Source of the DNA: Gordonia insulae | GTDB lineage: Bacteria; Actinomycetota; Actinomycetes; Mycobacteriales; Mycobacteriaceae | Reading direction: 5' to 3' | Assembly (NCBI RefSeq): GCF_003855095.1 | Contig: NZ_CP033972.1 | Location: 5,084,001 to 5,148,000, forward strand | DNA: 64,000 nt | Shown here: one piece after another, positions 53,798 through 63,439 of the stretch | Layout: each line of letters opens with the position of its first letter | How positions within the stretch are numbered: the first letter of the stretch is position 1 | Notes under the pieces: generated by a model | What the model was told of the DNA's origin: nothing | What the model saw: only the letters and a program-made list of their open reading frames with translations | Database searches by the model: none | Translations under genes and position numbers: made by a program

Positions 53798-55474
53798 ATG
53801 AACCCCTCGACTCTGCAGGCGCGGGTCATCGTCGACGAGATGATCCGATGCGGTGTGACCGAGGCGGTGCTGTGTCCGGGGTCGCGCAATGCCCCGTTGG
53901 CGTTCGCGCTGCATGCCGCCGACGTCACCGGCCGATTGCGTCTCCACGTCCGGATCGACGAGCGGTCGGCCGGATATCTCGCGCTGGGTCTCGCGGTGGC
54001 CTCACGACAGCCGGTGCCGATCGTGATGACCAGCGGAACCGCGGTCGCCAACATGTCGCCTGCGGTGTTCGAAGCGAACTACGCGCGCGTCCCCCTCGTG
54101 GTGGTGAGCGCCAACCGGCCGTACGAACTGCTCGGGTCTGGTGCCAATCAGACGGTCGAACAGTTCGGCATCTTCGGCACGCAGGTCCGGGCCGCGATCA
54201 GCCTCGGCCTGGCCGAACAGGACCTCGACACCAACAGCCAGTGGCGGTCGGCGGTCGGCCGCGTCCTCGCCGCCGCGCGCGGTGCGCGCACCGGCAACGC
54301 GGGTCCGGTGCAGTTCGACATCCCGCTGCGCGAACCGCTCGTCCCCGACCGTGCGGCGGGCCCGGACGACGATCTCGGTGTCTTCGCGGGGCGTGCCGGG
54401 GGTCTGCCGTGGACCCAGGCGCCGGTCGGCAAGCTCGACGTCCCGTTGCCCATCGATCTCTCGCTGGACACCGTGGTGGTGTCCGGTCACGGCGCGGGCG
54501 AACATCAGGCGCTCGCGGGGATACCGACGGTGGCCGAACCTACTGCGCCGCTTGCGCATACGCCGCTGCACCCCTTGGCGCTCAACTCGCTCAGGCCGCA
54601 GCAGGCGATCATCTGCGGACGGCCGACCCTGCATCGTGGCGTGTCCAGGCTGCTCGCCGACCCCGACGTTCGCGTCTACGCACTCACCACCGGGCCGCGC
54701 TGGCCGGATGTGTCCGGCAATGTGTTCGCGACGGGTACCCGGGTGGAGCCGAACGGGGAACCGCGCGAGGACTGGCTCAAGGAATGCGCGGCGGTCCAGC
54801 AGCGTGCGCTCAGCGCGGTCGACGCCGAGCTCGACGCGCTGCTCGTCGACGGCCCGGCGTCGACCACCGGCCTGCACGTCGCACGGGTCGTCAGTGCCGC
54901 GGTCCGCCCGGGCGATCAACTGGTCGTCGGGGCCAGCAACCCGATCCGCGACGTCGCGCTGGCCGGTCGGGTCACCGAAGGCGTGCGGGTGTTGTCGAAC
55001 CGGGGGGTCGCGGGTATCGACGGCACCAACTCGACGGCGATCGGTGCGGCGCTCGCTCTGGACCGCGCCGCGCCCGGGGCCCGCACCATCGCGCTGATGG
55101 GCGACCTCACCTTCATCCACGACGCCACCGGCCTGGTCATCGGTCCCGGCGAGCCTCGGCCGTCGTCGCTGCGGATCGTCGTGGCCAACGACGACGGCGG
55201 AGGCATCTTCGGCCTCCTCGAGCAAGGCGATCCGCGGTTCAGCAGCGGCCCCTACGCGGGCTCGTATGAGCGCGTCTTCGGCACGCCCCATCGCGCCGAC
55301 CTGGCGTCGCTGTGCGCCGGCTTCCACATCCCGCATCGTCGGGTGGGGCTGGCGGAGCTGTCGTCGGTGCTGGGTGAGCCGGCTCCTGACGGCGGCGTCG
55401 AGGTCGTCGAGGTGAGCACCGATCGCGCAGCGCTGCGGGACGTGCATTCGGCGATCGCGGCGAGGTTGGGGTAG
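53798..55474 (+). CDS. menD: SEPHCHC synthase
   Basis: 558 aa from ATG 53798 ([15 protein letters not shown]), the conserved MenD N-terminus; the longer GTG 53732 form is rejected. The ThDP-activating glutamate lies in [13 protein letters not shown], and the cofactor-binding region in [13 protein letters not shown]...[16 protein letters not shown]. It joins isochorismate and 2-oxoglutarate in menaquinone synthesis. Confidence 0.95.
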   Translation: MNPSTLQARVIVDEMIRCGVTEAVLCPGSRNAPLAFALHAADVTGRLRLHVRIDERSAGYLALGLAVASRQPVPIVMTSGTAVANMSPAVFEANYARVPLVVVSANRPYELLGSGANQTVEQFGIFGTQVRAAISLGLAEQDLDTNSQWRSAVGRVLAAARGARTGNAGPVQFDIPLREPLVPDRAAGPDDDLGVFAGRAGGLPWTQAPVGKLDVPLPIDLSLDTVVVSGHGAGEHQALAGIPTVAEPTAPLAHTPLHPLALNSLRPQQAIICGRPTLHRGVSRLLADPDVRVYALTTGPRWPDVSGNVFATGTRVEPNGEPREDWLKECAAVQQRALSAVDAELDALLVDGPASTTGLHVARVVSAAVRPGDQLVVGASNPIRDVALAGRVTEGVRVLSNRGVAGIDGTNSTAIGAALALDRAAPGARTIALMGDLTFIHDATGLVIGPGEPRPSSLRIVVANDDGGGIFGLLEQGDPRFSSGPYAGSYERVFGTPHRADLASLCAGFHIPHRRVGLAELSSVLGEPAPDGGVEVVEVSTDRAALRDVHSAIAARLG

Positions 55475-55498
55475 GCGGGTCCTCCCGGGGGCCGGCCC

Positions 55499-55566
55499 GT
55501 TCTGGCCGCACCTGTCGTCTCTGGCCGCAGTTGCGGCCCCTGGCCAGAACCCGAAACTGCGGCCAG
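55499..55566. repeat. Inverted-repeat element upstream of the second orphan AbiEi/DUF559 gene
   Basis: GTTCTGGCCGCACCTGTCGT (55499-55518) followed by arms CTGGCCGCAGTT (55521-55532) and AACTGCGGCCAG (55555-55566). The 20-base first part recurs at 56547-56566, after the same gene. Begins 25 bases after the menD stop. Confidence 0.85.
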
Positions 55567-55610
55567 AACGACGACTGGAACGCCCGAGGGTGCCGTCGCG
55601 TCTGATTGGC

Positions 55611-56531
55611 ATGTACATCGCGGATGATCATGGGTTCGTGCATCGTGCCGATGCGGCACACATCGTCGGCGACGGCCGACTGCGGCGGGACGTGGGCGAC
55701 GGCGTACTCGAGCGCGTCTGGCGCGGTATGTACCGGTTCTCCGACGACGCGCCGTCGCATGCGGACGAGCACTATCGCGAGCGGGTCATCGCCGCAGCCG
55801 TCGCCGGCGGAGATGAGCGGAGTATCAGCCATTCATCGGCAGCGGCCGTACACCGGCTCCGCCTGCTCGACCCCGATCGCAGGGTGGTGCATTTCGTCAC
55901 CAAGACGGGTGGTCGAGAGACCGCCACGTTGTTCGTACACCGCGATCGGCGGCTGCTGCCCTCCGACATCGAGATCGTTGACGGCGTGCAGGTGACCACG
56001 CTCGCGCGGACGGCGGCCGACGTCGCGCGGGCGGGCACATACGCGCAGGCGGTCACCGTGCTCGATGCCGCCCTCGCCCGCGGTGTCAGCAAGGCGGCCC
56101 TGGAGGTCCACGTGCGGCGCGGTCACCGGCAACACGGAGTGACGATGCTTCGCAGTGCGTCGGCAGTGGCCGATGGACGCTCGGAGAGCGTTGCCGAATC
56201 ATTCAGCCGTGCCGTGATGCTCACGTTCCCGGACGTTCCGGCGCCGGAGATTCAGGTGGAGATCTGCAACGACGAAGGTCAGTTCGTTGCGCGGGTCGAC
56301 TTCCTGATCGCGGGAAAGGTGGTGGGCGAGATGGACGGCCGAGCGAAGTATCGCAGCGAGACATACGGTCGGGACCTCGAGCAGGTGCTCTACGAGGAGA
56401 AGCTGCGTGAAGATGCCTTGCGCGACCTCGGTTACGGAATCGTGCGCTGGTGCTGGCAGGACCTCGTACACCCCGAGCGCCTGCACACCAAGGTCAAGCG
56501 GGCTCTCGAACGTGCGAGGCGGGTCCCGTGA
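55611..56531 (+). CDS. Orphan AbiEi-type N-terminus / DUF559 protein, second copy
   Basis: 306 aa from ATG 55611 (GTG 55590 possible). N-terminus DHGFVHRADAAHIVGDGRLRRDVGDGVLERVWRGMYRF is the winged-helix part, and the C-terminus VEICNDEGQFVARVDFLIAGKVVGEMDGRAKY...RDLEQVLYEEKLREDALRDLGYGIVRWCW is the DUF559/restriction-like fold with D, E and lysine in typical places. No partner toxin is adjacent. The gene is bracketed by direct and inverted repeats, like its paralogue at 8829. Confidence 0.78.
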   Translation: MYIADDHGFVHRADAAHIVGDGRLRRDVGDGVLERVWRGMYRFSDDAPSHADEHYRERVIAAAVAGGDERSISHSSAAAVHRLRLLDPDRRVVHFVTKTGGRETATLFVHRDRRLLPSDIEIVDGVQVTTLARTAADVARAGTYAQAVTVLDAALARGVSKAALEVHVRRGHRQHGVTMLRSASAVADGRSESVAESFSRAVMLTFPDVPAPEIQVEICNDEGQFVARVDFLIAGKVVGEMDGRAKYRSETYGRDLEQVLYEEKLREDALRDLGYGIVRWCWQDLVHPERLHTKVKRALERARRVP

Positions 56532-56546
56532 CCGAAAGTTCGTGAA

Positions 56547-56614
56547 GTTCTGGCCGCACCTGTCGTGTCCGGCTTGCGACGCGAACTGCGGCCGGAACCC
56601 ATAGGTGCGGCCAG
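56547..56614. repeat. Inverted-repeat element downstream of the second orphan gene
   Basis: GTTCTGGCCGCACCTGTCGT (56547-56566) is an exact 20-base copy of 55499-55518. Arms CTGGCCGCACCT (56550-56561) and AGGTGCGGCCAG (56603-56614) are perfect, with a 41-base loop. Begins 16 bases after the stop of the gene. Confidence 0.85.
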
Positions 56615-56647
56615 GAGTCGCCGTGAATCCCCGGTTACGCTGGGGGC

Positions 56648-57193
56648 GTGAATCCGACCATCCTGCGCCGTGTACAGATCGTGCTGCTCGTGGCCGGCAT
56701 GGTCGTGACCACGATGGGGTTGGTCCTGGTCGCGGGCTGTTATCGCAATGACCAGCAGATCGACGCGAACCGGGCGATGGTGATGGCCGACGTGGTGTCG
56801 GCGGACCGGCTGCACGCCGCGGTCAATTTCCAGACCCCCGACGGCCAGTTCCACAGTCCCCGCCTCGGCCTGCTGTACCCGACCGAGCTGACCCAGGGCC
56901 AGCGGATCAGCGTCGAGTACGACGTCATGAATCCCGACCTGGCGCGACCGGCGGGCCGGAGCTGGACCCTGGCGATCATCCCGGCCATCTCGATCGCGGT
57001 GGTCGGGTGGCTGATCGTCGGTGCGGTGATGATCGCCCTGGCCGAGATCAATCGCCGGATGCTGTCGCGTTCCTCCCCTGCGGACGACGGTGACGCCGTT
57101 GAGGGCGATGCTGACCGGGGCAACGGTGACCGGGGCGAACAGGTTCAGGACGCGATCACCGACCGCGAATCCCCCGAGACCAGCAACGCCTGA
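56648..57193 (+). CDS. DUF3592-like membrane protein (Rv0556-like)
   Basis: 181 aa, GTG start. Hydrophobic segments near residues 8-30 (IVLLVAGMVVTTMGLVLVAGC) and 110-135 (LAIIPAISIAVVGWLIVGAVMIAL) enclose an extracytoplasmic beta domain (VVSADRLHAAVNFQTPDGQFHSPR), and the C-terminus is acidic. Sits between menD and the mgtA-like gene as Rv0556 does. It overlaps peptidase E tail-to-tail by 49 bases. Confidence 0.82.
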   Translation: MNPTILRRVQIVLLVAGMVVTTMGLVLVAGCYRNDQQIDANRAMVMADVVSADRLHAAVNFQTPDGQFHSPRLGLLYPTELTQGQRISVEYDVMNPDLARPAGRSWTLAIIPAISIAVVGWLIVGAVMIALAEINRRMLSRSSPADDGDAVEGDADRGNGDRGEQVQDAITDRESPETSNA

Positions 57194-57759
57194 TCATCGT
57201 CGAGAAAGCGCAGCCGATACCGGTCGGCGTAGCGGCCGCGGAGTTCGTCGACGACGGCGCGGCCGCTGACGATGCCGTCCGCGTGAGGCACCACCACCTC
57301 ATCGATCCACCCGAGACCGGCGGTCGACTCCAGGCCGGTCGCCTCGGCCGGGTCGTCGAGCAGACCCAGCGGTTCGATGTCCGGCCCCACGACGCACGCA
57401 CCGGCGCTGGCCCCGAGGTAGGGGAGTCCGGCGAGCACGCGAGCGGTGAGGATGTCGGCGCACCCGTTGCGTCGCATCGCGGCGAGCAGATGAAAGACGT
57501 TCCCGCCGGACACGAACACCGCATCGACGTCGTCGAGCGCGGCTGACAGTTCGGCCCCCGACATCGACTCGATGTCGAGATCGGTGGTGTCGAACCCCTG
57601 GTCGCGCAACGTGCGGCGATCCAGGTCGACCCATGCGCGATCGGAATAGATCGACGAGGCGGTGGGGATGAAACCGACGCGCGCGGCCGGGCCGGTGCGG
57701 GTGATGAGGAACTCGGGCACCGCGCCGAGCCATCGACTCAACAACAGCATCTCGGCCAT
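57145..57759 (-). CDS. Peptidase E family (S51) serine peptidase
   Basis: 204 aa from ATG 57759. The nucleophile elbow GASAGACVV and SGGNVFHLLAAMRRNG are peptidase E features. Family enzymes cleave Asp-X dipeptides in the cytoplasm. Overlaps the DUF3592 gene's end by 49 bases. Confidence 0.88.
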   Translation of the reverse strand: MAEMLLLSRWLGAVPEFLITRTGPAARVGFIPTASSIYSDRAWVDLDRRTLRDQGFDTTDLDIESMSGAELSAALDDVDAVFVSGGNVFHLLAAMRRNGCADILTARVLAGLPYLGASAGACVVGPDIEPLGLLDDPAEATGLESTAGLGWIDEVVVPHADGIVSGRAVVDELRGRYADRYRLRFLDDDQALLVSGDSRSVIAS

Positions 57760-57903
57760 GGCACCAGCGTGCCACGACGGCCAGGACAACTGATTTCCCG
57801 ATTCCGGCGAGCGGAAACCGCGCTGCGAGAGTTCATCGGGTGTTCGCGTCCGGATCACCGAGTATCGGGTACATAGGACAGCCGCGGGCGTGACCATGGG
57901 GTC

Positions 57904-59054
57904 ATGCGGGTAGCGATCGTTGCCGAGAGTTTCCTGCCGCAGTGCAACGGAGTGGTCAATTCCGTCCTGCGGGTCGTCGAGCATCTCGAGAAGACCGGCC
58001 ACGAGGCGGTGGTCGTCGCACCGGACACACCGCGGGGGCAGGCATCCGCACCGACGCTGGTCGGTCGCCGGACACCGGTCCACCTCGTCCCGTCGGTGAT
58101 GGTGCCGAAGGTGACGTCGCTGCCGATCGGGGTGCCGACGCCGTCGCTGTACCGGACGCTGCGCGACGTCGATCCCGACGTGGTGCATCTGGCGTCCCCG
58201 TTCGTGATCGGCGCGGCGGGCGCGGTCGCCGCCCGGCGCCTGGACCTGCCGTCGGTGGCGGTGTTCCAGACCGACGTGGCGGGTTTCGCCGAGAGTTACG
58301 GGCTGGCGGTCACGTCGCGACTCGCCTGGCGCTATACCCGGAGGCTGCACGAGATGTGCGACCGTACCCTCGCGCCATCTACCGAGACGCTGAAAACGCT
58401 TGCTGCGCATGGTGTGCCACGACTGCATCGGTGGGGTAGAGGCGTCGACGTCGAGCAGTTCGATCCGGCCCACGTCGATCCGGGGCTGCGCGCCGACTGG
58501 TCGACGGGTCGTCGGGAGCCGTTGTTGGTCGGTTTCGTCGGGCGACTGGCCCCGGAGAAACACGTCGAACGCCTCGCGTCGGTCGCCGACGATCCGTCGG
58601 TACGACTCGTCATCGTCGGGGACGGGCCCGAGCGGGCGAGGCTCGAGGCCCTCATGCCGCACGCGGTGTTCACCGGTGAACTCCGCGGCGCCGAACTGGC
58701 CCGGGTCTACGCGAGCCTCGACGTCTTCGTCCACGCGGGGAGCACGAGACGTTCTGTCAGACCATCCAGGAGGCGATGGCCAGCGGCCTGCCGGTGGTCG
58801 GGCCGGACGCGGGTGGTCCGCGCGACCTGGTCGGGCATTGCCGGACCGGCTACCTGTTGCCCCCGGGCGAGTTCGCGGAGCGGTTGCCCGCGGTTCTCGA
58901 CGTCCTGCGCGACGGTGGCCTGCGCACCGAACTCGGCCGCGCTGGACTGGCGGCGGTCCGGACGCGGACCTGGCCCGCGATCTGCGCACAGCTGGTCGAT
59001 CATTATCGAGCCGTGACCTGCGGCGACGTGACTGCTCGGCCGCTCGCCAGCTGA
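57904..59054 (+). pseudogene. mgtA: MgtA-like GT4 glycosyltransferase, frameshifted
   Basis: Frame 1 (57904 on) gives [34 protein letters not shown] and [20 protein letters not shown], as in the GDP-mannose-dependent mannosyltransferase MgtA/PimB' group. At 58740 it runs into [13 protein letters not shown] nonsense. Adding one G to the GGGG run at 58737-58740 restores [28 protein letters not shown], with both EX7E glutamates, through to 59054 (383 aa). The position between Rv0556-like and menG matches Rv0557. The reading is the same kind of G-run error as in the beta-helix gene, so a sequence error is likely. Confidence 0.85.
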
Positions 59055-59127
59055 GCGTCGGCGGTCCGCGGAACGCAACGGGTCGGCGGTGGCGACCGGT
59101 GGTCGCGCGGCCGGTAGCGTTGTGGCC

Positions 59128-59826
59128 ATGGGAACCGGCTCGCAGGAACGCGCAACCCTCGACAAGGATCCGGCCGAGGTTGCGGCCATGTTCGACGGCG
59201 TGGCCAAGCGCTACGACCTGACCAACACGGTGCTCTCATTCGGCCAGGACCGCGGGTGGCGCAAGAAGACCCGCAAGGCCCTCGACCTGCGACCCGACGA
59301 CGTGGTGCTCGACCTGGCCGCGGGTACCGCGGTGTCGACGGAAGAGCTCGCGACGTCGGGGGCGCACTGCATCGCCGCCGACTTCTCGCTCGGCATGCTC
59401 AAGGCCGGTGCCGACCGTAACGTACCCAAGGTCGCAGCGGATGCGCTCGCGCTGCCGTTCGCCGACGAATCGTTCGACGCGGCCACCATCTCCTTCGGAC
59501 TACGCAACGTGCACGATGCACCCAAAGGCCTCGCCGAGCTGCATCGGGTCCTGAAACCCGGTGGGCGACTGGTCATCTGCGAGTTCTCCACCCCGACGTT
59601 CCGCGCGTTCCGCACCGTCTACATGGAGTACCTGATGAAAGCGCTGCCCGCGGTGGCGACCAAGGTGTCGAGCAATCCGGCCGCATACGTCTATCTCGCC
59701 GAATCGATCCGTGCGTGGCCCGACCAGACGCATCTGGCCGCGCTCATCCGCTCGGCCGGTTTCTCCGACGTCTCCTGGCAGAACCTCACCGGTGGGATCG
59801 CGGCGATCCACTCGGCCGTGCGCTGA
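59128..59826 (+). CDS. menG: Demethylmenaquinone methyltransferase
   Basis: 232 aa from ATG 59128, aligned with the mycobacterial start ([37 protein letters not shown]). Motif [16 protein letters not shown] and [27 protein letters not shown] are UbiE/COQ5 signatures. It performs the final ring methylation of menaquinone. Confidence 0.95.
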   Translation: MGTGSQERATLDKDPAEVAAMFDGVAKRYDLTNTVLSFGQDRGWRKKTRKALDLRPDDVVLDLAAGTAVSTEELATSGAHCIAADFSLGMLKAGADRNVPKVAADALALPFADESFDAATISFGLRNVHDAPKGLAELHRVLKPGGRLVICEFSTPTFRAFRTVYMEYLMKALPAVATKVSSNPAAYVYLAESIRAWPDQTHLAALIRSAGFSDVSWQNLTGGIAAIHSAVR

Positions 59827-59878
59827 GCAGCGGCATGCGAGGTGCGGCCTTGCGGACGCAGGCGTCGCGGGGTCGGGC

Positions 59879-61153
59879 TCAGCGAAATGGCGGGCGGTCG
59901 TCGATGCGCGTCGAGACCCGGCCGGCCGTGCGCCAGGCCCGGGCGACGAGGTCGGCGTCCTCGGGGGTGATGAGGTTGCCCATGACGCGCACGACCAGCG
60001 ACATCAGCCGTGCGGACCGGATGCCGGGGCGGCCCAGCGTCGGGACCGCCTGCGGCACGGTGAGCACCCCGGCGAGACGTCGGGCGGCGGAGAACGCCAG
60101 GCCGTAGTGCTCGACGAGGATGTCGGTCCAGCGGGTGGTGTGGTCGGGGGAGCGGCGGGTGTCGTCGATGAGTTCGACGGCCAGCCGTCCGGTCTCCATC
60201 GCGTAGTCGATGCCTTCGCCGTTCAGCGGGTTCACACACGCCGCGGCGTCGCCGATCAGCATCCAGTTCGGTCCGGCGACCCCGGTGACCGCGCCGCCCA
60301 TCGGCAGCAGCGCCGACGTGATCCGTTGCGGCGGGCCGCCGATGGCCCATTCGTCACCCACCATCCGCGCGTAGTGCTCGAGGATGGGCCGCAACGCCAT
60401 GTGGGCGGGGCGTTGTGCGGTTGCCAGTGCGCCGACGCCGACGTTGAGGAGGCCGTCGCCCGCGCCACCGAGGGGGAACACCCAGCCGTATCCGGGTAGG
60501 AGCGCGCCGTCGGGGCCGCGGAGTTCGAGGTGTGAACCCATCCAGTGGTCATCCGCGCGGCCGGACGGGACGTATGCGCGGGCGGCGACGCCATATGCGG
60601 TGTCGCGGTGCCATTCCCGGCCCAGCGCCTTGCCGAGCGCGGAGCGCACCCCGTCGGCGACGATGACGTCGCGAACCGCGATCGCCGCAGGGCCGTCGGC
60701 GCTCTCGACGATCACCTCGTCGATCCGCCCGTTGCTCATCGTCACGTCGACAGCCTTGGCGCCCTGGATCATTCGCGCTCCCCGCGCCACCGCGTGCACC
60801 CGGATCGCCTCGTCGAACTCGACGCGGGAGACCGCGCTGCCGTAGGCCGGGAACCGGCCGGACGGCCAGTGCACCAGTTGCTGTGCGCCCCAGCCGTGCA
60901 ACGCGAGCCCGTCGATCCGCGGGCGGTCGTCGAGGTAGTCGCCGAGCCCGAGATGGTCGAGTTCGGCGACCGCCCGCGGGGTCAGCCCGTCGCCGCAGGT
61001 CTTGTCCCGCGGAAAGGTGGCCGCGTCCAGCAGCACCACGTCGTGGCCGGCGGCCGCGGCATGCGCCGCGGCCGCCGATCCACCCGGGCCGGCGCCGACG
61101 ACGAGGACGTCCGCACGCCCAGGTATCCGGTGCGGGGGAATGTCGCTACTCAC
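59879..61153 (-). CDS. menJ: Menaquinone reductase (MenJ)-type FAD oxidoreductase
   Basis: 424 aa from GTG 61153 (VSSDIPPHRIPGRADVLVVGAGPGGSAAAAHA). Rossmann motif GAGPGGSA, RDKTCGDGLTPRA and the FAD motif WMLIGDAAACVNPLNGEGIDYAM place it in the geranylgeranyl reductase family; in mycobacteria this gene (Rv0561c) reduces one prenyl double bond of the menaquinone tail. Divergent from the diphosphate synthase with 101 bases between. Confidence 0.9.
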   Translation of the reverse strand: MSSDIPPHRIPGRADVLVVGAGPGGSAAAAHAAAAGHDVVLLDAATFPRDKTCGDGLTPRAVAELDHLGLGDYLDDRPRIDGLALHGWGAQQLVHWPSGRFPAYGSAVSRVEFDEAIRVHAVARGARMIQGAKAVDVTMSNGRIDEVIVESADGPAAIAVRDVIVADGVRSALGKALGREWHRDTAYGVAARAYVPSGRADDHWMGSHLELRGPDGALLPGYGWVFPLGGAGDGLLNVGVGALATAQRPAHMALRPILEHYARMVGDEWAIGGPPQRITSALLPMGGAVTGVAGPNWMLIGDAAACVNPLNGEGIDYAMETGRLAVELIDDTRRSPDHTTRWTDILVEHYGLAFSAARRLAGVLTVPQAVPTLGRPGIRSARLMSLVVRVMGNLITPEDADLVARAWRTAGRVSTRIDDRPPFR

Positions 61154-61254
61154 CCGACCAGTATGTCGGCACGGCCGAACGACTAGGCTCGGCAGCATGG
61201 CAGCCGTGCCCGATGGCCGGTTGCGACCGACGTCGAGATGGAGCGGCAGAGCGC

Positions 61255-62274
61255 GTGAAGTCCACATTCGCCGGGCTGGACCTGGGTACCGATGAGTTCG
61301 CGGACACGGTCCGGACATCGTTGGCGCAGGTCGAGGACCTGTTGCTGACGGAGTTGTCGTCGGGGGACGAGATCATGACCGAGGCGGCCACACACCTGGC
61401 CAAGGCCGGCGGCAAGCGCTTCCGCCCGATGTTCGCCATCCTCGCGTCGCAGTTCGGCGCACAGCCGCGCTCCGGCGCGGTGATCACGTCGGCCACCGTC
61501 GTGGAGATGATCCACCTGGCCACGCTCTATCACGACGACGTGATGGACGAGGCCCAGCTGCGCCGCGGTGCGCCGAGCGCCAACGCACGGTGGACCAACA
61601 GCATCGCCATCCTGTCCGGCGACTTCCTGTTCGCCCGCGCGTCGCGACTGGTGTCGACCCTGGGGCCGGAAGCGGTGCGGATCATCGCCGAGACCTTTGC
61701 CGAGCTGGTCACCGGCCAGATGCGCGAGACCGTGGGCCCGGCCGTGGGTGCGGACCCGGTGGAGCATTACCTGAAGGTGGTGTGGGAGAAGACGGGATCA
61801 CTGATCGCGGCGGCCGGCCGCTTCGGGGCGATGGCCGCCGACGCCACCCCCGACGACGTCGAGCGGCTCTCGAAGCTCGGCGACATCATCGGCACGGCCT
61901 TCCAGGTCTCCGACGACATCATTGACATCTCGTCGGTGAGCATCGACTCGGGGAAGACCCCGGGCACCGACCTTCGCGAGGGCGTGCACACGTTGCCCGT
62001 GCTCTATGCGTTGCGCGCCGACGACGCGGCCTCGGCGAAACTCCGTGGACTCCTGATCGACCCGGAGACCGGTGGAGCGCGCCCGGTCACCGACGACGCG
62101 GCGGTGGCCGAGGCCATCGAGGTGCTCAACGGGTCGACGGGGATGGCGGCCGCGCACGACCGGCTGCGCGCGTATGCCGACGAGGCGCAGGCGGTGCTGG
62201 CCCAGCTGCCCGACGGTCCCGCCCACGGGGCGTTGTCGTCGCTGGTGCGGTACACGATCGATCGGACGGGATAG
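61255..62274 (+). CDS. grcC1: Polyprenyl diphosphate synthase
   Basis: 339 aa from GTG 61255. The two aspartate-rich motifs are present (YHDDVMDEA and VSDDIIDIS), with GKRFRPMFAILA at the start. It makes the long prenyl tail, probably of menaquinone, from the position equivalent to Rv0562. Chain length cannot be set from sequence by eye. Confidence 0.93.
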   Translation: MKSTFAGLDLGTDEFADTVRTSLAQVEDLLLTELSSGDEIMTEAATHLAKAGGKRFRPMFAILASQFGAQPRSGAVITSATVVEMIHLATLYHDDVMDEAQLRRGAPSANARWTNSIAILSGDFLFARASRLVSTLGPEAVRIIAETFAELVTGQMRETVGPAVGADPVEHYLKVVWEKTGSLIAAAGRFGAMAADATPDDVERLSKLGDIIGTAFQVSDDIIDISSVSIDSGKTPGTDLREGVHTLPVLYALRADDAASAKLRGLLIDPETGGARPVTDDAAVAEAIEVLNGSTGMAAAHDRLRAYADEAQAVLAQLPDGPAHGALSSLVRYTIDRTG

Positions 62275-62444
62275 CCGGTCCCGTACCCGGCTCGGCCACG
62301 ATTGCGGCACCTCTCGGACAGCGAGCGCCGGTGTCATCGCTGTGAGGTGGCTGTGGGTGGAAACTCTGCCGACCCCCTGTTCGTTTGCAAGAGTGATGGC
62401 ACCCAGGCGACGTACGCCGGGTCGATGCTCAGAACGAGGAACAG

Positions 62445-63299
62445 ATGCACTTCAATGGCCTGAAGACGGCGGCCCTGATGGGGTTGATGTCGGCGATCAT
62501 CGTCGGGATCGGCGCGCTTTTCCGCAGTCCGATGATCCTGCTGCTCGCGGTGCTCGTCGCCGTCGGGACCAACGCCTACGTCTATTTCAACTCGGCCAAG
62601 CTGGCGTTGCGGTCGATGCACGCGCAGCCGGTCACCGAGGTCGAGGCGCCGGTGCTGTACCGCATCGTGCGTGAACTCGCGACGACCGCGCGTCAACCGA
62701 TGCCGGCGCTCTACATCAGCCCCACCGAGTCGCCGAACGCGTTCGCGACGGGTCGCAATCCGAAGAACGCCGCGGTGTGCTGCACCGCGGGCATCCTGCG
62801 ACTGCTCGACGAGCGCGAGTTACGCGCGGTTCTCGGGCACGAACTGTCGCACGTCTACAACCGCGACATCCTGATCTCGTCGGTGGCGGGCGCGATGGCG
62901 TCGATCATCACCGGCCTGGCGAACTTCGCGTTCTTCTTCAGTGGCAACCGCAACAACGGCCCCGGCATCCTCGGCGTCCTGCTGATCACCTTCCTGGGCC
63001 CCCTGGCGGCGACGCTGATCAAGATGTCGGTGTCGCGGTCGCGCGAGTACCAGGCCGACGAGTCGGGTGCCGAGCTCAGCGGCGACCCGCTCGCGTTGGC
63101 GTCGGCGCTGGCGAAGATCAGCGGTGGCATCGATCAGGCGCCGCTGGCCCCGACGCCGCAGATCGAGTCGCAGTCGCACCTGATGATCGCGAACCCGTTC
63201 CGCGGTGGCGGGGTCGCGAAGATGTTCTCGTCGCACCCGCCGACGCCCGACCGCATCGCGCGACTGCAGGAGATGGCCCGACGGTCGGGCCGGGGGTAG
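62445..63299 (+). CDS. htpX: HtpX zinc membrane protease
   Basis: 284 aa. Two N-terminal membrane segments, the protease motif HELSH near residues 131-135 ([15 protein letters not shown]), two central hydrophobic segments, and [21 protein letters not shown] with the third zinc ligand. Membrane protein quality control in heat or envelope stress. Follows the prenyl synthase with 170 bases between. Confidence 0.95.
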   Translation: MHFNGLKTAALMGLMSAIIVGIGALFRSPMILLLAVLVAVGTNAYVYFNSAKLALRSMHAQPVTEVEAPVLYRIVRELATTARQPMPALYISPTESPNAFATGRNPKNAAVCCTAGILRLLDERELRAVLGHELSHVYNRDILISSVAGAMASIITGLANFAFFFSGNRNNGPGILGVLLITFLGPLAATLIKMSVSRSREYQADESGAELSGDPLALASALAKISGGIDQAPLAPTPQIESQSHLMIANPFRGGGVAKMFSSHPPTPDRIARLQEMARRSGRG

Positions 63300-63439
63300 G
63301 CCGGTTCCGGTCCCGGCGCGTCGTGCCGGTGACCCGCCCGGTCCGCTGAACCGACCGCCGGCCCGCAGACACGTCTACGCTGGGAGACATGCAGTCGCCG
63401 ATCGGCCCTGCACATCGGGCGGGCGGAAGCAGGAGACCG

